Shown here: in pieces, positions 10,230 to 22,800 of the stretch
How the letters are laid out: the number at the start of each line of letters is the position of its first letter
Numbering within the stretch: position 1 is the stretch's first letter
NCBI GenBank assembly: GCA_037953625.1
Contig: CM075656.1
Location: 75,845,001 to 75,909,000 of the forward strand
Direction of reading: 5' to 3'
From: Crotalaria pallida
Taxonomy: Eukaryota; Streptophyta; Magnoliopsida; Fabales; Fabaceae
DNA length: 64,000 nt
Program-made: the position numbers and the translations under genes
Notes under the pieces: model-generated
Told to the model about the DNA's origin: nothing
Database searches by the model: none
Seen by the model: the letters and a program-made list of their open reading frames with translations, nothing else

Positions 10230-13200
10230 TCATTTCTCTTCATCCTCAGAATCTGACTTCGCAAAAACAGGCTCGGGTTGGGTCTCTGCATATGCTGGAG
10301 CAATGAACTTCGGATCCTTTGCTGCAACATCAGCATATTTCAGGATAGCTTCTCTTGGATCTTCCTCCATCCATGTCTCCTTAATCATACCCCCTTGCTG
10401 TAATTTCATGAAAATATAAGTACCATCCACGGTCATATTCTAGAGTATGAAAATTGGAAGTTAAGAAAAATGATAAGAAAGAAATGCACACAACAACAAC
10501 AATACCTTCATAAGATACTGGGTCAGTAAGCTTCCTTGAGTTGTACCAACTCTCCCACCAAAGCCAGGTCCTGTCATGGGAAGTTCAGGCTTGTGGGACT
10601 TCATTGGATCCTTTAGTATCTTCTCTCGCTGACGCTTACGGCTTGGCTGATCTCTAAATAGTGGTAAAGAGTGAGGATTGTGAATTACAGGTTTTGCCTC
10701 AAAATCATCAATTGATTTTTTCCTTGGTGCACGAGCAACACAAACAAGAGCTCCTCGTTCACTGAGGGTTGGATCATACAATACGTGAGTCCCTCCTTGG
10801 TTTTTATCACCGACAGTTGCAAAGATCTTCACACGTAAAAACAAGTTCAAGAAGCATAATAAGCATAAGCACAAATCTAACCTGTTTCAGAGAATGTAAG
10901 GTGCCACAAGAAAATTGTTAGTGACGTAAATGTGACATTATAGTACCTGATTCAGTTTAGGATGCCAAGAACACTGAACAACACTGCATGTAGGGGATAT
11001 GCCAACTCTTGAGACCAGCTCAAGGTTTTCTCTATCGAAGAAGCACAATAAACCTCCAGTCGAGCTCTCCCTTTCAACAGATGTGCCGGTCAGAAAGAGT
11101 TGCTCAGCTGGACTGAAGGTAATATTTGTCTGTCCATAGTTGTTGGGAAGATCTTCAAATACCTTCAAAGCTTCCTTCGTTTTTCGCAAATCCCAAACCT
11201 GAGACATAATTCATTTGGCAATGAGGAGAAGTAATGCCTAGTAAATAAATCGAACAAAAACAAATATAAGGCATGATTTCGAAGATCTAATCATTTATTT
11301 ACCTTCAAGGAACCATCAAAGCTTCTTGATAATAAGATCCTCCCATCACTAGAAAACTTCAGACTAGTAATATCATCTGAATGGCTTTTTTCAATGTGCA
11401 CATCGGGTCTACTCCCCCATCCAGGCTTAATATTCCAAACCTGTGAAAATTAATTGAACATTCCAAGCAATATACAGAGAAAGTTAACATCATTTCTATG
11501 TTAAAAGCATCATACAGATATTGACTTTATTACCCAATAAAGTCAGTAAAAAGAGATAGTACCTGTATAGAACCATCTCCTATACCACCAGCAATGCATT
11601 TACCATCGCGATTCCATGCACACGTGGTGACAGGAACTCTTCCAGGTCTTGCAAGTTTTGGTTTGATGACCTATCCATAGTATGATATCAGCATAACTTC
11701 AATAAATATATTTTATAGCATAAATGATCATAACTTTGTCAAGAGATACACAAAACCTCCTTACATGTGAAATGCAAATGCACAGAGGCATATTCTTTCA
11801 ATATCACTAGGTGGAAAAAGGAAAGTTCTGGAAAGAATTGGAGAAATTTCCATCTTCATTATTATCGCAATAACAACAAATGTTTTCTGTGATGCATGTG
11901 CCAACACAAACCTTAATATTCTTTTTGTATTACTGGAGGGAAAAGGAAAAAAATTGGTGAAATTCTGTCACACAACCAACTTTTGTTCACAACAGTGGAA
12001 AATAAATAGATGATACTAGGAAAGGAGAAATTCAACAAAAATTAGTACTTGGTCATAGTTAGCCTGTAAATTTTTCTTTTCCATCAAGTAATAAATCAGA
12101 ACAAAAATAAGGGTATTTATATAGAGTTATAGACAGTGACAGTAGCTTCTACAATCTACACAACCTTAAGCGAGGTGACAGATAATAATTCTAAAGCAAT
12201 GTTGACAGATGCTTTCAGCCACTTTTCTCTGAAAAGCCTAAATTTTTATTTTCAAAAAAAGTCCAAGCAACAGCACATATTCACGAATATGAATTTCACA
12301 AAACTTGTTTGAAAGGTTGTCTTCCCCCAATTAAAGACTATATATTAAAAAGAAAATTACAATAAATACAGATACACCCATGAATGAACTAGCTAGAGAG
12401 AGCCTTTTATGATGGAAGGAGAACAAGAGTAAGCTAAAATACCTGCTTCTGACTATTGAAGTCATTTACATCCCATATTCGTAGTGACCCATCCTCTGAT
12501 GATGTTAAAATTGTCTCTTTAGCTTTTGGATGCCACTCTCCACATGTCAATCCAGATATGTGGCCCTTGGTATTCTTTAAATCACGAATATACATATCTC
12601 CCTTCATAAACTCTCCCAGAGTAAGCCCATCACGATCATAAATCTGTGACACAAGTAAGACGGGTATGGTTCATGTTTTCATGGAGAAGCTCAAAAGCAA
12701 AAAAGAAATTAAGAGATAATGATGGCAAGTGCTACCTTTGCTTGAGCTGATCCGGTAACACATAAAAAGCGATCTGCAGATGGACTCCAGCTTAGATGGC
12801 GAACTTGATGACCTTCAAATGGCTCCAGTTGTCGAAATGATTGCAATCGAGAATTCATTCCTTGAAAGTCATACATACGTACTGAATAGTCATAACTTCC
12901 AGAAAGGACTCTGGAACCAGTGTGATCAACAGCAAGAGCTGACACAACCTGCCAATAGTTACACAATAATCATTAATACATTACTCGCAACTGATTTAGT
13001 TTCCTTCAAGTTTGGATTTTAATTTTTAACATAGTTATCAATCACATGTGATAGCGACATTATTGCATCACTTTTTATTGGAGCGGTCTGTCACGGTCGA
13101 TATCATGGCCAATTACAGTCGCTATCCAAGGCAGAATTGAAATCCCAACTTTGCCCCGTGTTTGTAGCCACCTCCCTTTTGTACCCCTAAACCTTCTCTT

Positions 13201-14331
13201 CCCGTAAGTCCATTGCATTTCCTTCTAGGACAGCCATTTTCCAGCAAGTCCAATGACATTTTGGTGGTCGGAGGTCCTTGGCAGGTCTGTGGCCTCCTTT
13301 CATGCTTCCCTGTCCCCACTAGAAATTATTCTTCTGTTCTTCTGTTCTTTTCCTCTTAATTCATTAGAGACTCACCTAAACTAATTTAAGGTATATCGAA
13401 TTTGAATAAGTTAGCGACAATGACCTTCGATTATTATCATCGGATGACGTGGAGCGCCCCAATAGCATTAAATCCTAAACAAACCTAGCATTTCTACTAG
13501 AGGAGATTACATTGCCCTCACTGAGGTTCAACTTAATTACAATTACAACCCCACTTAGTTTAGAAATTATATCAGTATACATTATCATTACACTCGCCTC
13601 TACTCAGAGAGGCAAGTGTAACTTTTTGAACAAGCGCGATATCAAATATAATTAAGTCAAATCTCAAGCAGTGTCCGTATAATACTGTTAGCAATATATA
13701 TGAGTGAGTTAGATTCATGAAAAATCCACGGAACACTAGTTGCTGCTCTACCTTAACAATTTAATTTTTTTTTCTAATATCACAAATTGAGAGATATATA
13801 GAGATTAACAATTTAATTTTCTCAAATTAGGCAAATTGAGAGTGAGAGAGAGAGTGTGCGAGGAATATTGACCTTGGTGTGACCTTTGAGGACAATCTCA
13901 TTAGTAAGCGGAATCCGAAACCGTTTCCCGACCTCGTCATCATCGGAATCGTCGGAGCTCAAGTTCGCGGGCGGTGGTGGACCAATCATCTCGCCATCGC
14001 TTTCATCGTCGTCATTACCGGAAGAAGCACGTGGTGGAGGGGGAGGGGGGCCCACCAAGACGTCGTCATCATGAACAGAGTCCGGAAGCGGTGGAGGAAG
14101 GGGTGGGGTAGGGTTAGGTTTTATATCGGAGCGAAGAGAATTGAGGCAGTCCTTGGAAGAGGAAGAAAGAGAAGGGAGAGGATTGGATTTGTTGGAAGAA
14201 GAAGAGGAGGTGCGGCGAGTGGTGTTGTGAATAGCTTCGAGTGGGGTTAGGGATTTGGATTGTTTACCGAAGGAGAGAGGGAACTGAGCTCGAACGCCGT
14301 CGTATATCTCACCGGCCTCCTCCTCCTCCAT
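10230..14331 (-). CDS. WDR70-like WD40-repeat nuclear protein
   Basis: Eight exons on the minus strand, all joined in phase 0: 14331-13873, 12948-12736, 12643-12443, 11670-11563, 11440-11303, 11198-10947, 10826-10506 and 10439-10230, giving 633 aa, close to the family's ~650. The N-terminal 150 residues are low-complexity: serine tracts, proline runs around residue 75-125 and an acidic SDDSDDDE patch. WD40 repeats follow from NEIVLKGHTK onward, with motifs such as SGSYDYSVRMYDFQGM, GSLRIWDVND and GSLKVWDL. The tail ends in acidic SDSEDEEK. The best match by recollection is human WDR70/gastrulation-defective homolog and its single plant orthologue; in fungi and animals WDR70 works with the CRL4-DDB1 ubiquitin ligase in DNA-break repair. 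Function in plants is inferred only. Introns 1 (924 bases) and 3 (772 bases) are the long ones and hold no gene. Confidence 0.9.
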
Positions 14332-14429
14332 CTTTGTTTGTAAATTGTAAGTGATTTCTCTGATTTGGGAGATCGGACTACTCTCTCGTTTTGAAATACT
14401 GTATAAGCAAAAAAAAAAAAAAATATCCT

Positions 14430-14538
14430 AACAATTAAATACAATCAACTAACTTTCTTAATAAATATAAAATTAATTATACCAAAAAAAAATAAACATA
14501 AAATTAATTCGTTTTTTCATAATTCGAGTCCGATAGAA
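14430..14538. mobile_element. Fragment of a TA-flanked MITE (family C)
   Basis: The words AAATACAATCAACTAAC and ATAATTCGAGTC match the right half of the full-length element at 44682-44964. Only about 110 bp remain, directly upstream of the WD40 gene. Confidence 0.5.
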
Positions 14539-14729
14539 TACTTGTTAACTAACCACAGTAGCCCACTTCACCTTTTTTTTTTTTTTTAAATAATGTTTGA
14601 GAGAGCTACTCACAAATTTACACATACTAATTTGATATTGATATTTGTTATTGATATTTTTAAGTTAAAAAAAAACTTAAATAACAATTATCATAATCTT
14701 ATGTGTAGGTTTCTTTATGTATGTTATTA

Positions 14730-15060
14730 CTAACTCTTACCGTGTGCATAATAATGCACGGGTCGTTGATATTTTGATATTTTTTTTATATTAAATATTT
14801 TAAATTAAAGATTATTATTAAACGACAATAAAAAAAAATAATTACTCTATATAAAAACATAGAGATTCGAACCAAACCCTACACTTAAAAAAAATTAATC
14901 TAAATAATTTTGTTGATAAATTTTGTATTTTCTAATATGAATAAAAAATAAATCTCTTTACGTGAGATATTCTTTATTTATTTAATGGATAAATCAACAT
15001 TTTTTTTGTTTGGAAACATTTTTTTAATATGATGATTATCTACTTTATTGTAACAAATCA
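14730..15060 (-). mobile_element. Decayed Helitron-like element end (minus orientation)
   Basis: A hairpin, CCGTGTGCATAATAATGCAC followed by GGG, stands 8-10 bases from a TTAG end when read on the minus strand, the layout of a Helitron 3' terminus (hairpin then CTRR). About 300 bases to its right align well with the right side of the hairpin at 56173, for example in TTGTTGATAAATTTTGTA and GAGATATTC. The 5' end was not located. Confidence 0.5.
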
Positions 15061-15084
15061 AAATTAAAGCGTGTTGGTTAACTA

Positions 15085-15326
15085 CTCCATCCAACTCGAA
15101 TTATAAGCAAATTTAACTACTTTTATGCTTATTAAGGAGATTAGTTGATTATATTTAATTTTCTAAAAATTATAAAAAATAGAGGTATTTTAGGGAAGCA
15201 GTATTGAGAATGAAACAAAAATGAAATAAGATAACAATTTTGTAGAGAAGTTTTAGGAAAGTGATATTGGAAATTGAACAAAATTTAAAATTTAATAAAG
15301 TTAATTAATTTTGCTTATATTTTAAA
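15085..15326. mobile_element. TA-flanked MITE, right end lost (family C)
   Basis: It starts CTCCATCCAACTCGAATTAT after a TA and its interior is the inverted counterpart of 44682-44964 (GAATGAAACAAAA, AGTTTTAGGAAAGTGATATT). The right terminus is degenerate, ending near GCTTATATTTTAAAG. Confidence 0.6.
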
Positions 15327-16717
15327 GTTTTTTTTTCTCGTGATAAAGCGTGGGGTTGAGCACATGAAACTGCATTTGCCTCGTAGTTTCTGTAATACCC
15401 CGAATTTTTGTTTTCCAAATAAATAAAAAGAAATATTTAAATAAAATTAATTAAATGGAATTAATTAGTTTTGTTTATTAAATTATGGTTATATTAAAAG
15501 GATAATCAAGGGGAAAATATAAGAAAAATATTTTGGACCTTAAAAATAGTATTTTTGCAGTTTGGACCTTGGGAAGGACCTAGGAGTCAATATTAGAAAG
15601 ATTCTTGAAGGGAAAGTGAATAAAATAGTAATTTTTCAAAAACTGAAGCTGAGGTAATCGATTGTCGTATCTGCAATGGCTGAAGGTAGTGCGTTTTGAT
15701 GACTCATCAAGCTGGATAACTCGAGTTTAACGCCTAGCACCGACTGGGATTAGTGGATAACACGTGTTTAGCTGCATTAGAGTTGATTTTGGCTATAAAT
15801 ATGTGGTTTTGGTTGATGAAAAACCATAAGGAAATTGGAAAAAGAAGTGAAACTCTACTGAATTTTGGTTTGAACACCCTCTGTTCATAGCTTTCGTTTT
15901 CCACCCTCACTCAAACTCAATCAACAAGCCTTATACCTCCTTAAAGTTTGTTACAAGACCTTCAATTCAAGACAAGAATCGTTCAATTTGGTGGCTTGTA
16001 TAAGGAGAACGAATTAGCTAAAGTTGGGTCCAAGAAACTGAAGTCAGTAGTTTTAGCTTTGAGGTGCCAAGTTCAAGTCTTCGATTTTGGTATGTAGAGG
16101 CCCTCAAATCGTGTCATTTCGGTTTCTAATTAAAGTTTGCAATGCCTAGTTTCTATATTGACCAAGTTTATTCGTTTTCATGCACGTTGGCTATGTCAAA
16201 TCCTCTGCCAAACTTGCTCTCTTGAATTTGTGTTGGGGCCGAAAACAGAGCAAGAGGTGGCTTTAGAATCTGAGGTTTTTCTTGCTGACTTTGCATCCAA
16301 AAAGCTTCATTGAGGTAAGGGAGAAGTTTTACTAATGCTAGAATAGATTATGGGATTTAATTTAATGTTGAATGAACCTCATGTGGTTCAAAGGGCACTA
16401 GGTTAGTGGACGATGGCTTGGAGGCCAATCTGAAATGAAACATGAATTGGAACATGTTAGATTATAGTATTAGAAGCTAAATGAACCCTCAATTTGATCT
16501 GAAATGGTGTTAATCAAAATTTGATATGTTAAGTTGAGTTTTAGGTTAAATTTGGGGGAAAACAACATGATTCTGTGAAATTGATGTTATTTGGTGCAAT
16601 TGATGTTATGAACAAGTTTATTATGTTGTATTTGAGCTGTACACAGTATTGTATTTGGTTAAAATTGAGTTGGTATGAGTTTGGTATTTAAAAACCAGTT
16701 CAACAGTGTTTTTACTG

Positions 16718-16905
16718 ATATGGTAATCGATTATCCTGAACTGGTAATCGATTACCACGTTTAATTTTTAAGGATTCTGAATTTGGACCTGTTTTAATCG
16801 ATTATGAAATTATTATAATCGATTATGAACCTTATTTTTGTGATAAAAATTCAGAATTTGATTGGCTAATCGATTATGTCAGTTATATAATCGATTATGG
16901 GCTGA
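16718..16905. promoter_or_regulatory. Cluster of TAATCGATTA palindromes in the left LTR
   Basis: Six copies of TAATCGATTA (each a 10-base palindrome) lie within ~190 bases, at about 16721, 16744, 16798, 16818, 16866 and 16889; a seventh, TAATCGATTG, is at 15655. The same cluster recurs in the right LTR at about 24592-24770 with two copies mutated. Spacing is irregular. The words could be protein-binding sites; this is inference only. Confidence 0.6.
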
Positions 16906-17689
16906 GACTTGGTTGATTGGCTAAATTTTCATGAAAGGTGAAAGAAAATACCAATTCATAACATAACCAAATTCCAAGTAAACTCAAATAGTATTGATTT
17001 TGATAAAGTGTATTACAATGGTATGTTCATGCATCACATTTGCATTCTGGATTCCCACATTTGGTGGAGACACGTCGTGAGGCGTGGGCATATCCCTTTT
17101 GGTTATTTTGGACTCGAGGGACACTCGTGAAAGTGTCTGCTCCAAAGGGTCATTGTGCGTTCGTAGGAACGTAAGGGAATGTCGGTGACCGGGGTTGCAC
17201 CTTTTGTTCCGGAAATACACACGTGTGTGTGGGCATGTCTTTAAACGCCGGGCTCGAGAGACGTAATCTTGCGGGATACGTCGGCGTCACTTCTATGAGC
17301 TCTAGGGGTGTCGTTTAATGTTGGCCGAGTCCGAGAGGTACTCGATGAGGGGTACCGGGCATGTTTTAAAGGTGCCACGAGAGCCTATTTGTTGTGTTGG
17401 CCAACGATCATGCATTGATAAATGAGTTGCATTGTCAGTGCACATATTATTGATTATTCATTATTATGTTTTGATGTCTATGACGTAATGAGAATGGAGT
17501 TGTGTAAGTGATTATTAAGATATTCTAATTGATTATCAAAGGATTATAATTTATTATTAGCAAATGATAATTGATTAGAAAGGAAAATAGTGGTTAATGG
17601 TAAATAAAGACTTGATTATTTTATTATTCGTTACCCTATCTTTTTGGTTATGCGTTAGTATTTGCTAACTCCCTATGCCCTTGTAGGTG

Positions 17690-18142
17690 ATGGCTCGCTA
17701 CCTGACATACGTGGAGTTACGCCCACTTCGTAGAGGAGTGTGGGACTACGAGGAGCACAGAGCGGTTTTTGAGGGTGAGGTTGACGTGATCTTTCGTCAC
17801 CCCAACCCCCTTGCTCGTGTGCGACCTTGTAGGCTTCGCATCCCTATGATCTACATACTGCACATTCCACCGGCTTATACTTATCGTTTTGGTACTCCTC
17901 CACCACGTCCTAGCCGTCGTTTCTATAACTTACGTGTCAGACGTCCGGCTACCCGTACTCGTCCTTCTACTTCTTCTGAGGCTACTGCTACAGCCACTCC
18001 TCGTCCTGGTCCGACCACCAGGGTACGTTTTTCACCCTCACCTGAGCCAGTGCGTCGCACTGCTGCCCCTCTGGTGTTGGATGAGGAGGAGGAGGAGGAC
18101 CCCGTAGAGGACGTGGATGGGACAGGTGCTGACAGCCAGTGA
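17690..18142 (+). CDS. ORF of unknown function inside the left LTR
   Basis: A 150-codon open frame lies wholly within the LTR, downstream of the LTR TATA box and upstream of the primer-binding site, so it would be carried in the 5' leader of the genomic transcript. The ATG follows TTGTAGGTG, which could serve as a splice acceptor. The product has a folded-looking first 80 residues (YLTYVELRPLRRGVWDYEEH), a Pro/Arg/Thr/Ser-rich middle and an acidic tail (DEEEEEDP). I recognise no domain. The copy in the right LTR is also open but differs at ten residues, and most of the nucleotide changes alter amino acids, so neither copy shows purifying selection since insertion. Confidence 0.45.
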   Translation: MARYLTYVELRPLRRGVWDYEEHRAVFEGEVDVIFRHPNPLARVRPCRLRIPMIYILHIPPAYTYRFGTPPPRPSRRFYNLRVRRPATRTRPSTSSEATATATPRPGPTTRVRFSPSPEPVRRTAAPLVLDEEEEEDPVEDVDGTGADSQ

Positions 18143-18679
18143 TGTGGTGACTATATCTTAGTATGTGCAGTATGGGGACCATAGTAGGATGTAGTGTTGC
18201 AGCTTTTGGAGGATCCAGGGATCAGGCATCAGTGTGGGTGATCATGACACAGCTTTCGAATGGCTCTCTTATTTTGATTTGTAGTATATTGTATATATTT
18301 TTGATGAGAGCATTTGAGAGCTAGTATTTTATGCTTACTGGTCTGTATCTCTAAACCTTTGCTACCTCGACTTTCGCTATCTTGCTACCTTGGGTGTACT
18401 TGGGTTTTATGACATGTATATATATGGGCTATGGTTGCATGTTAATTCTGATATTTATTTTTACTTACTCGTAACCACATTAATGCTTTCAAATCGTTTC
18501 CGCTGAACTCAAAACAAGTACACAATTATTTTATTAAACCCGAAAGTAATTTGAGATAGAAACTCATTATTTAAAAAGGAAAAAGTTTTTCACGAAATTT
18601 TCTAATAGTTTCTAAATAAACTATTTACAAACTTTATTTTAATATAAATAAAGTCATATTTTGAGAGCGTCACACTTGT

Positions 18680-18691
18680 TGGTATCAGAGC
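18680..18691 (+). other. Primer-binding site (initiator tRNA-Met type)
   Basis: TGGTATCAGAGC, the standard complement to the 3' end of plant initiator methionine tRNA, starts five bases after the left LTR. Confidence 0.9.
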
Positions 18692-18858
18692 TGTGATCCT
18701 GCGAACTGATCCTGACCTGTGATCTCCAAAATGTAATACTTGTCCTAGATACTTGTCTTAGTATCTGTTTTGGTTAATTAAAGCATAGAAAGAGGTGTGT
18801 TATGCATACTTCTTGTTAGGATTTTAGTCTGATATAAAGTCCTTAGTGCATGTTTAAG

Positions 18859-19834
18859 ATGTCTGTTAGGAACAATAACAATCATATGGTTGATGCCATA
18901 GAAAGGTTGTCGGATGTGCTGGTGGGTATGCAACAGCAACAACGGAGACAACAAGCTAATCCACCACCACCACCTCAACCTTGTTAGGTGGAAAATCCTG
19001 AGTCAAATACTTTCTCGGAGTTCCGAAACTTTAAACCCTCAAAGTTTGAAGGAGGTCATAAGCCTGAGGAAGCGAATCGTTGGATTCAGGAATTGAATAA
19101 GATCTTCTGTGCTATGGAGTGTACTGATGCTCAAAAGGTGAAGTTTGCAGTTTTCATGCTTTCTGGTGAAGCTGAGAATTGGTGGCATCATACCATGTAG
19201 TTGTTGAACTATGAAGGAAGGATGATCACTTGGGATGTGTTTTGTTGAGAGATTTCTCAATAAATACTTTCCTGAGGATCAAAGGAGAAAGAAGGAAATG
19301 GAATTCATGCAACTGAAACAAGGAGACATGAGCGTAGGAGAGTACGCTGCATAGTTTGAAGAACTCATTAAGTACTCCCCGTACTACCAGCTTAACCTTG
19401 ATGAGAGTTCCAAATGTATCAAGTTTGAAAATGGACTTAAGCCGGAGATAAAGTCTGCCTTTGGTTACCAAAAGATCCGAAGCTTTCATGCTTTAGTTGA
19501 GATGTGCCGGGTTTATGAAGATGATAAGAAAGAGGAAGAGGCACAGAGGAGACGTCAGTCTGGATTCTGACCTATCCGAAAGAAGAATTTCAACAATCGT
19601 AACAAGGGTCCCTATTTTCAAAAGGGGAAAGGCAAGGAAGCTAATGGTGGGAAAGGTACTTCTCAGACGAATTCTCGCAAGTGTGAGAAGTACAATCGTT
19701 TTCACTTTGGTACCAACTGCTATGCTGCACAAAATGGTCTTTGTTTTAATTGTGGTAAGAAGGGGCACTACTCCCGCGAATGTAAGGAACCCGTCAAGAA
19801 AGAAGGAGCAAGCAAACCGACGGTAACTGGAAAG
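18859..19834 (+). pseudogene. gag: Broken gag of the chromovirus
   Basis: Starts at ATG 18859 (MSVRNNNNHMVDAIERL) and can be followed to the CCHC zinc knuckle (CFNCGKKGHYSREC, about 19742-19783). In-frame stops occur at 18985 (TAG) and 19198 (TAG), a one-base frame change near 19243, then further stops in the downstream frame (a TAG near 19350 and a TGA near 19568). The conserved gag words FEGGHKPEEANRWI and SGEAENWWHH remain readable, so the family assignment is secure although the gene is dead. Gag and pol may have been one frame. Confidence 0.85.
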
Positions 19835-22800
19835 GTGTTTGCTTTAAGTGGAACTGAACCAACCCAATCCTCTGACCTGATTCAAGGTATTTATCTTCTT
19901 AATGACCAACCCTGTTTTGTTATGTATGATTCTGGAGTCACACACTCTTTTGTGTCCCATGAGTGTGTAAATCGTTTGAAGTTAATAGTGTCTGATTCAC
20001 CCTATCAACTACAACTTGAAACCCCCACCAATAATCTGGTGGTTGTGTCCAAAGTTTGCAAGGACTGTAAAATAATGGTCCTAAACCACACATCTTTAGC
20101 AGATTTAATCTGCTTACCCATGCTCAAAATAGATGTGATCCTAGGAATGGATTGGTTAACCCGAAACCAAGTCCTCATTAATTGTGATGCAAAGACAATC
20201 CAATTTCGAAACCATGAATCCTTAAGTCTTGAGCCTAGAGGATATGTTTGCTTATTCTCCTCAACTGTAGAAGAGAAGAAGGAAGTGAAGATTGAGGATA
20301 TTCCTTTGGTACGAGACTTTCTTGAAGTTTTTCCTGAAGAGATTCCAGGATTACTGCCAAAGCGCGAGATTGAGTTTGGAATTGATCTCGTACCTGGAAC
20401 CGGACCTATTTCTATCGCTCCGTATAGAATGGCACCACCAGAAATGGCTGAAATGAAGAAACAGATTGAAGAATTGTTGCAGAAACAAATGATAAGGCCA
20501 AGTGTTTCGCCATGGGGAGCTCTGTTATTGTTTGTTAAGAAGAAAGACGGTAGCATGAGAATGTGCGTTGACTACCAACAGTTGAATAAGGTCACAATTA
20601 AAAACAAGTATCCGTTGCCGAGGATTGATGACCTTATGGATCAAGTTCGAGGAGCCTCGGTGTTTTCCAAGATCGATTTAAGGTCGGGATATCATCAGAT
20701 CAGAATTCGAGACGAAGATATTCCGAAGACAGCTTTTCGATCGAGATATGGGCATTATGAGTATGTGGTGATGCCGTTTGGACTAACGAATGCTCCTGCT
20801 ATTTTCATGGACTACATGAACATAATTTTCAGACCCTACTTGGATTTGTTTGTGCTCGTGTTCATCGACGATATTCTCATCTACTCAAAGAATCCAGAAG
20901 AACATGTCGAACATCTCAAGATTGTGTTAGGAATCTTGAGGGAGAAACAACTCTATGCCAAACTTGCCAAGTGTGAGTTTTGGTTGGACAAGGTGAACTT
21001 TTTGGGTCATGTTATTTCCAAAGAAGCTATTGCAGTTGATCCAGCTAAAGTTGGAGCTGTGTTGAAATGGGAGCAACCCAAAACTGTGACTGAAGTTCGT
21101 AGTTTCTTGGGTTTAGCTGGATACTACCGGAGATTTATTGAAGGATTTTCAAAGATTGTCTTGTCGTTGACCAAGTTGACTCGCAAGGATCAACCTTTCT
21201 TGTGGGATCAAAAGTGTGAGAAAAGTTTTCAATTGTTGAAGGAGAAGTTGATATCCTCACCGGTGTTAGTATTACCTGATCCACATAGAAGCTTCGATGT
21301 TTATTGTGATGCTTCGAGGCAGGGTCTTGGATGTGTTTTGATGCAAGATGGAAAGGTGGTACCTTACGCATCTAGACAACTGAAGGTGCATGAGGCCAAC
21401 TATCCGACGCATGACTTAGAATTGGCTGCTATTGTCTTCGCTTTGAAGATCTGGAGACACTATCTCTATGGCACTATGTTCAAGGTGTTTAGTGACCATA
21501 AGAGTTTGAAGTATCTGTTCGATTAGAAAGAGTTGAACATGAGACAAAGGCGTTGGATGGAATTTATCAAAGATTATGATTTCGAACTTCAATATCATCC
21601 CGGTAAAGCAAATGTAGTAGTTGATGCTTTAAGCCGGAAGACTCCTCACATGAGTGCTTTAATGGTGAAGGAGTTTTCTTTAATAAAGAAGTTTCGAGAT
21701 CTAAGCTTGATGATGCAAGTAGAACCTTGATGTATAAGACTCGGTAAGCTGCAGATTACCAATGAGTTCCTGATTCAAGTTCGGGACTCACAGCAATCAG
21801 ATGAAGAGCTACAAGAGAAGAGAAGGTTGATGATGGAAGGAAAGGAGCTGAGCTTCCAAATTGGAAATGATGGAATTCTCCGATTCAAAGATCGGATTTG
21901 TATTCCTAAAGATCAGGAGATAAGAAGACTGATCTTGGACGAAGCACACAAAAGTAGGATGAGTATCCATCCTGGATCAACCAAGATGTATCAAGATTTG
22001 AAGAAGTTGTTTTGGTAGTCCGCATTGAAGAAAGATGTTGCTTCGTATGTCGCTTCCTGTTTGATCTGTCAAAAGGCAAAAGCTGAGCATAAGAAGCCAG
22101 GTGGAGAATTACAACCTTTGGATGTTCCTCAATGGAAATGGGATAGCATTTCAATGGACTTTGTGTCTAGATTACCAAGGACTGTTGGAGGTTGTGAAGC
22201 AATCTGGGTAATTGTTGATAGATTCACCAAGTCGACGCATTTTATTCCAGTTAATATGCACTATCATATGAATAAGTTTGCTCAGTTGTACATTAAGGAG
22301 GTCGTTCGTCTACATGGTATACCTTCAAGTATTGTCTTGGATAGAGATCCGAGGTTTACTTCGAAGTTTTGGAAGGGTTTGCAGCAGTCTCTGGGGTCAA
22401 AGTTGAGAATGAGTTCTGCTTATCACCCTCAGACGGATGGTCAGTCTGAAAGGACTATTCAGTCACTCGAGGATTTACTCAGAGCTTGTGTCTTGGAGAG
22501 TCAAGAAAGTTGGGACAAACTCTTGCCGCTCATAGAGTTTACCTACAACAACAGTCACCACTCTAGTATTAGAATGGCACCATTCGAGGCACTGTATGGA
22601 AGAAAGTGTCAAACTCCCCTATGTTGGTTTCAAGTGGGGGAGCAGACAATCATTGGACCTGAGATTGTTCAAGAAACAACTAAGAAGATTCAGATGATCA
22701 GAGAGAAGATGAAGACAGCGCAAAGCCGGCAGAAAAGTTATGCAGATAAAAGAAGGAGACCTTTAGAGTTTGAAGAAGATGAGCATGTTTTTATTCGTGT

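Larger units (their letters stand above)
15391..18674 (+). repeat. Left LTR of the chromovirus
   Basis: Begins TGTAATACCCCGAATTTTTG and ends ...GCGTCACA, 3,284 bp. A TATA box (CTATAAAT) lies at 15793-15800, so U3 is short and the R-U5 part is unusually long, nearly 2.9 kb. It contains seven TAATCGATT(A) words, a GC-rich block around 16980-17400 and a 150-codon ORF at 17690. Compared with the right LTR it lacks 18 bases near 15650 and carries scattered substitutions. Confidence 0.95.

Noticed and set aside
13122..13319. Minus-strand ORF in WD40 intron 1
   Set aside because: Lies within an intron and has no recognisable domain or splice support.
13879..14250. Plus-strand ORF opposite exon 1 of the WD40 gene
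   Set aside because: Shadow of the GC-rich, repetitive N-terminal exon; the minus-strand frame has clear family similarity and splice sites.
16984..17220. 78-codon minus-strand ORF in the GC-rich LTR block (also at 24896-25090)
   Set aside because: Open only because the block is GC-rich; the two copies differ in frame at the left, so it is not maintained.
20005..20556. 183-codon minus-strand ORF opposite the chromovirus protease/RT
   Set aside because: It is the antisense shadow of conserved pol sequence; composition and lack of any domain fit an overlap artefact.
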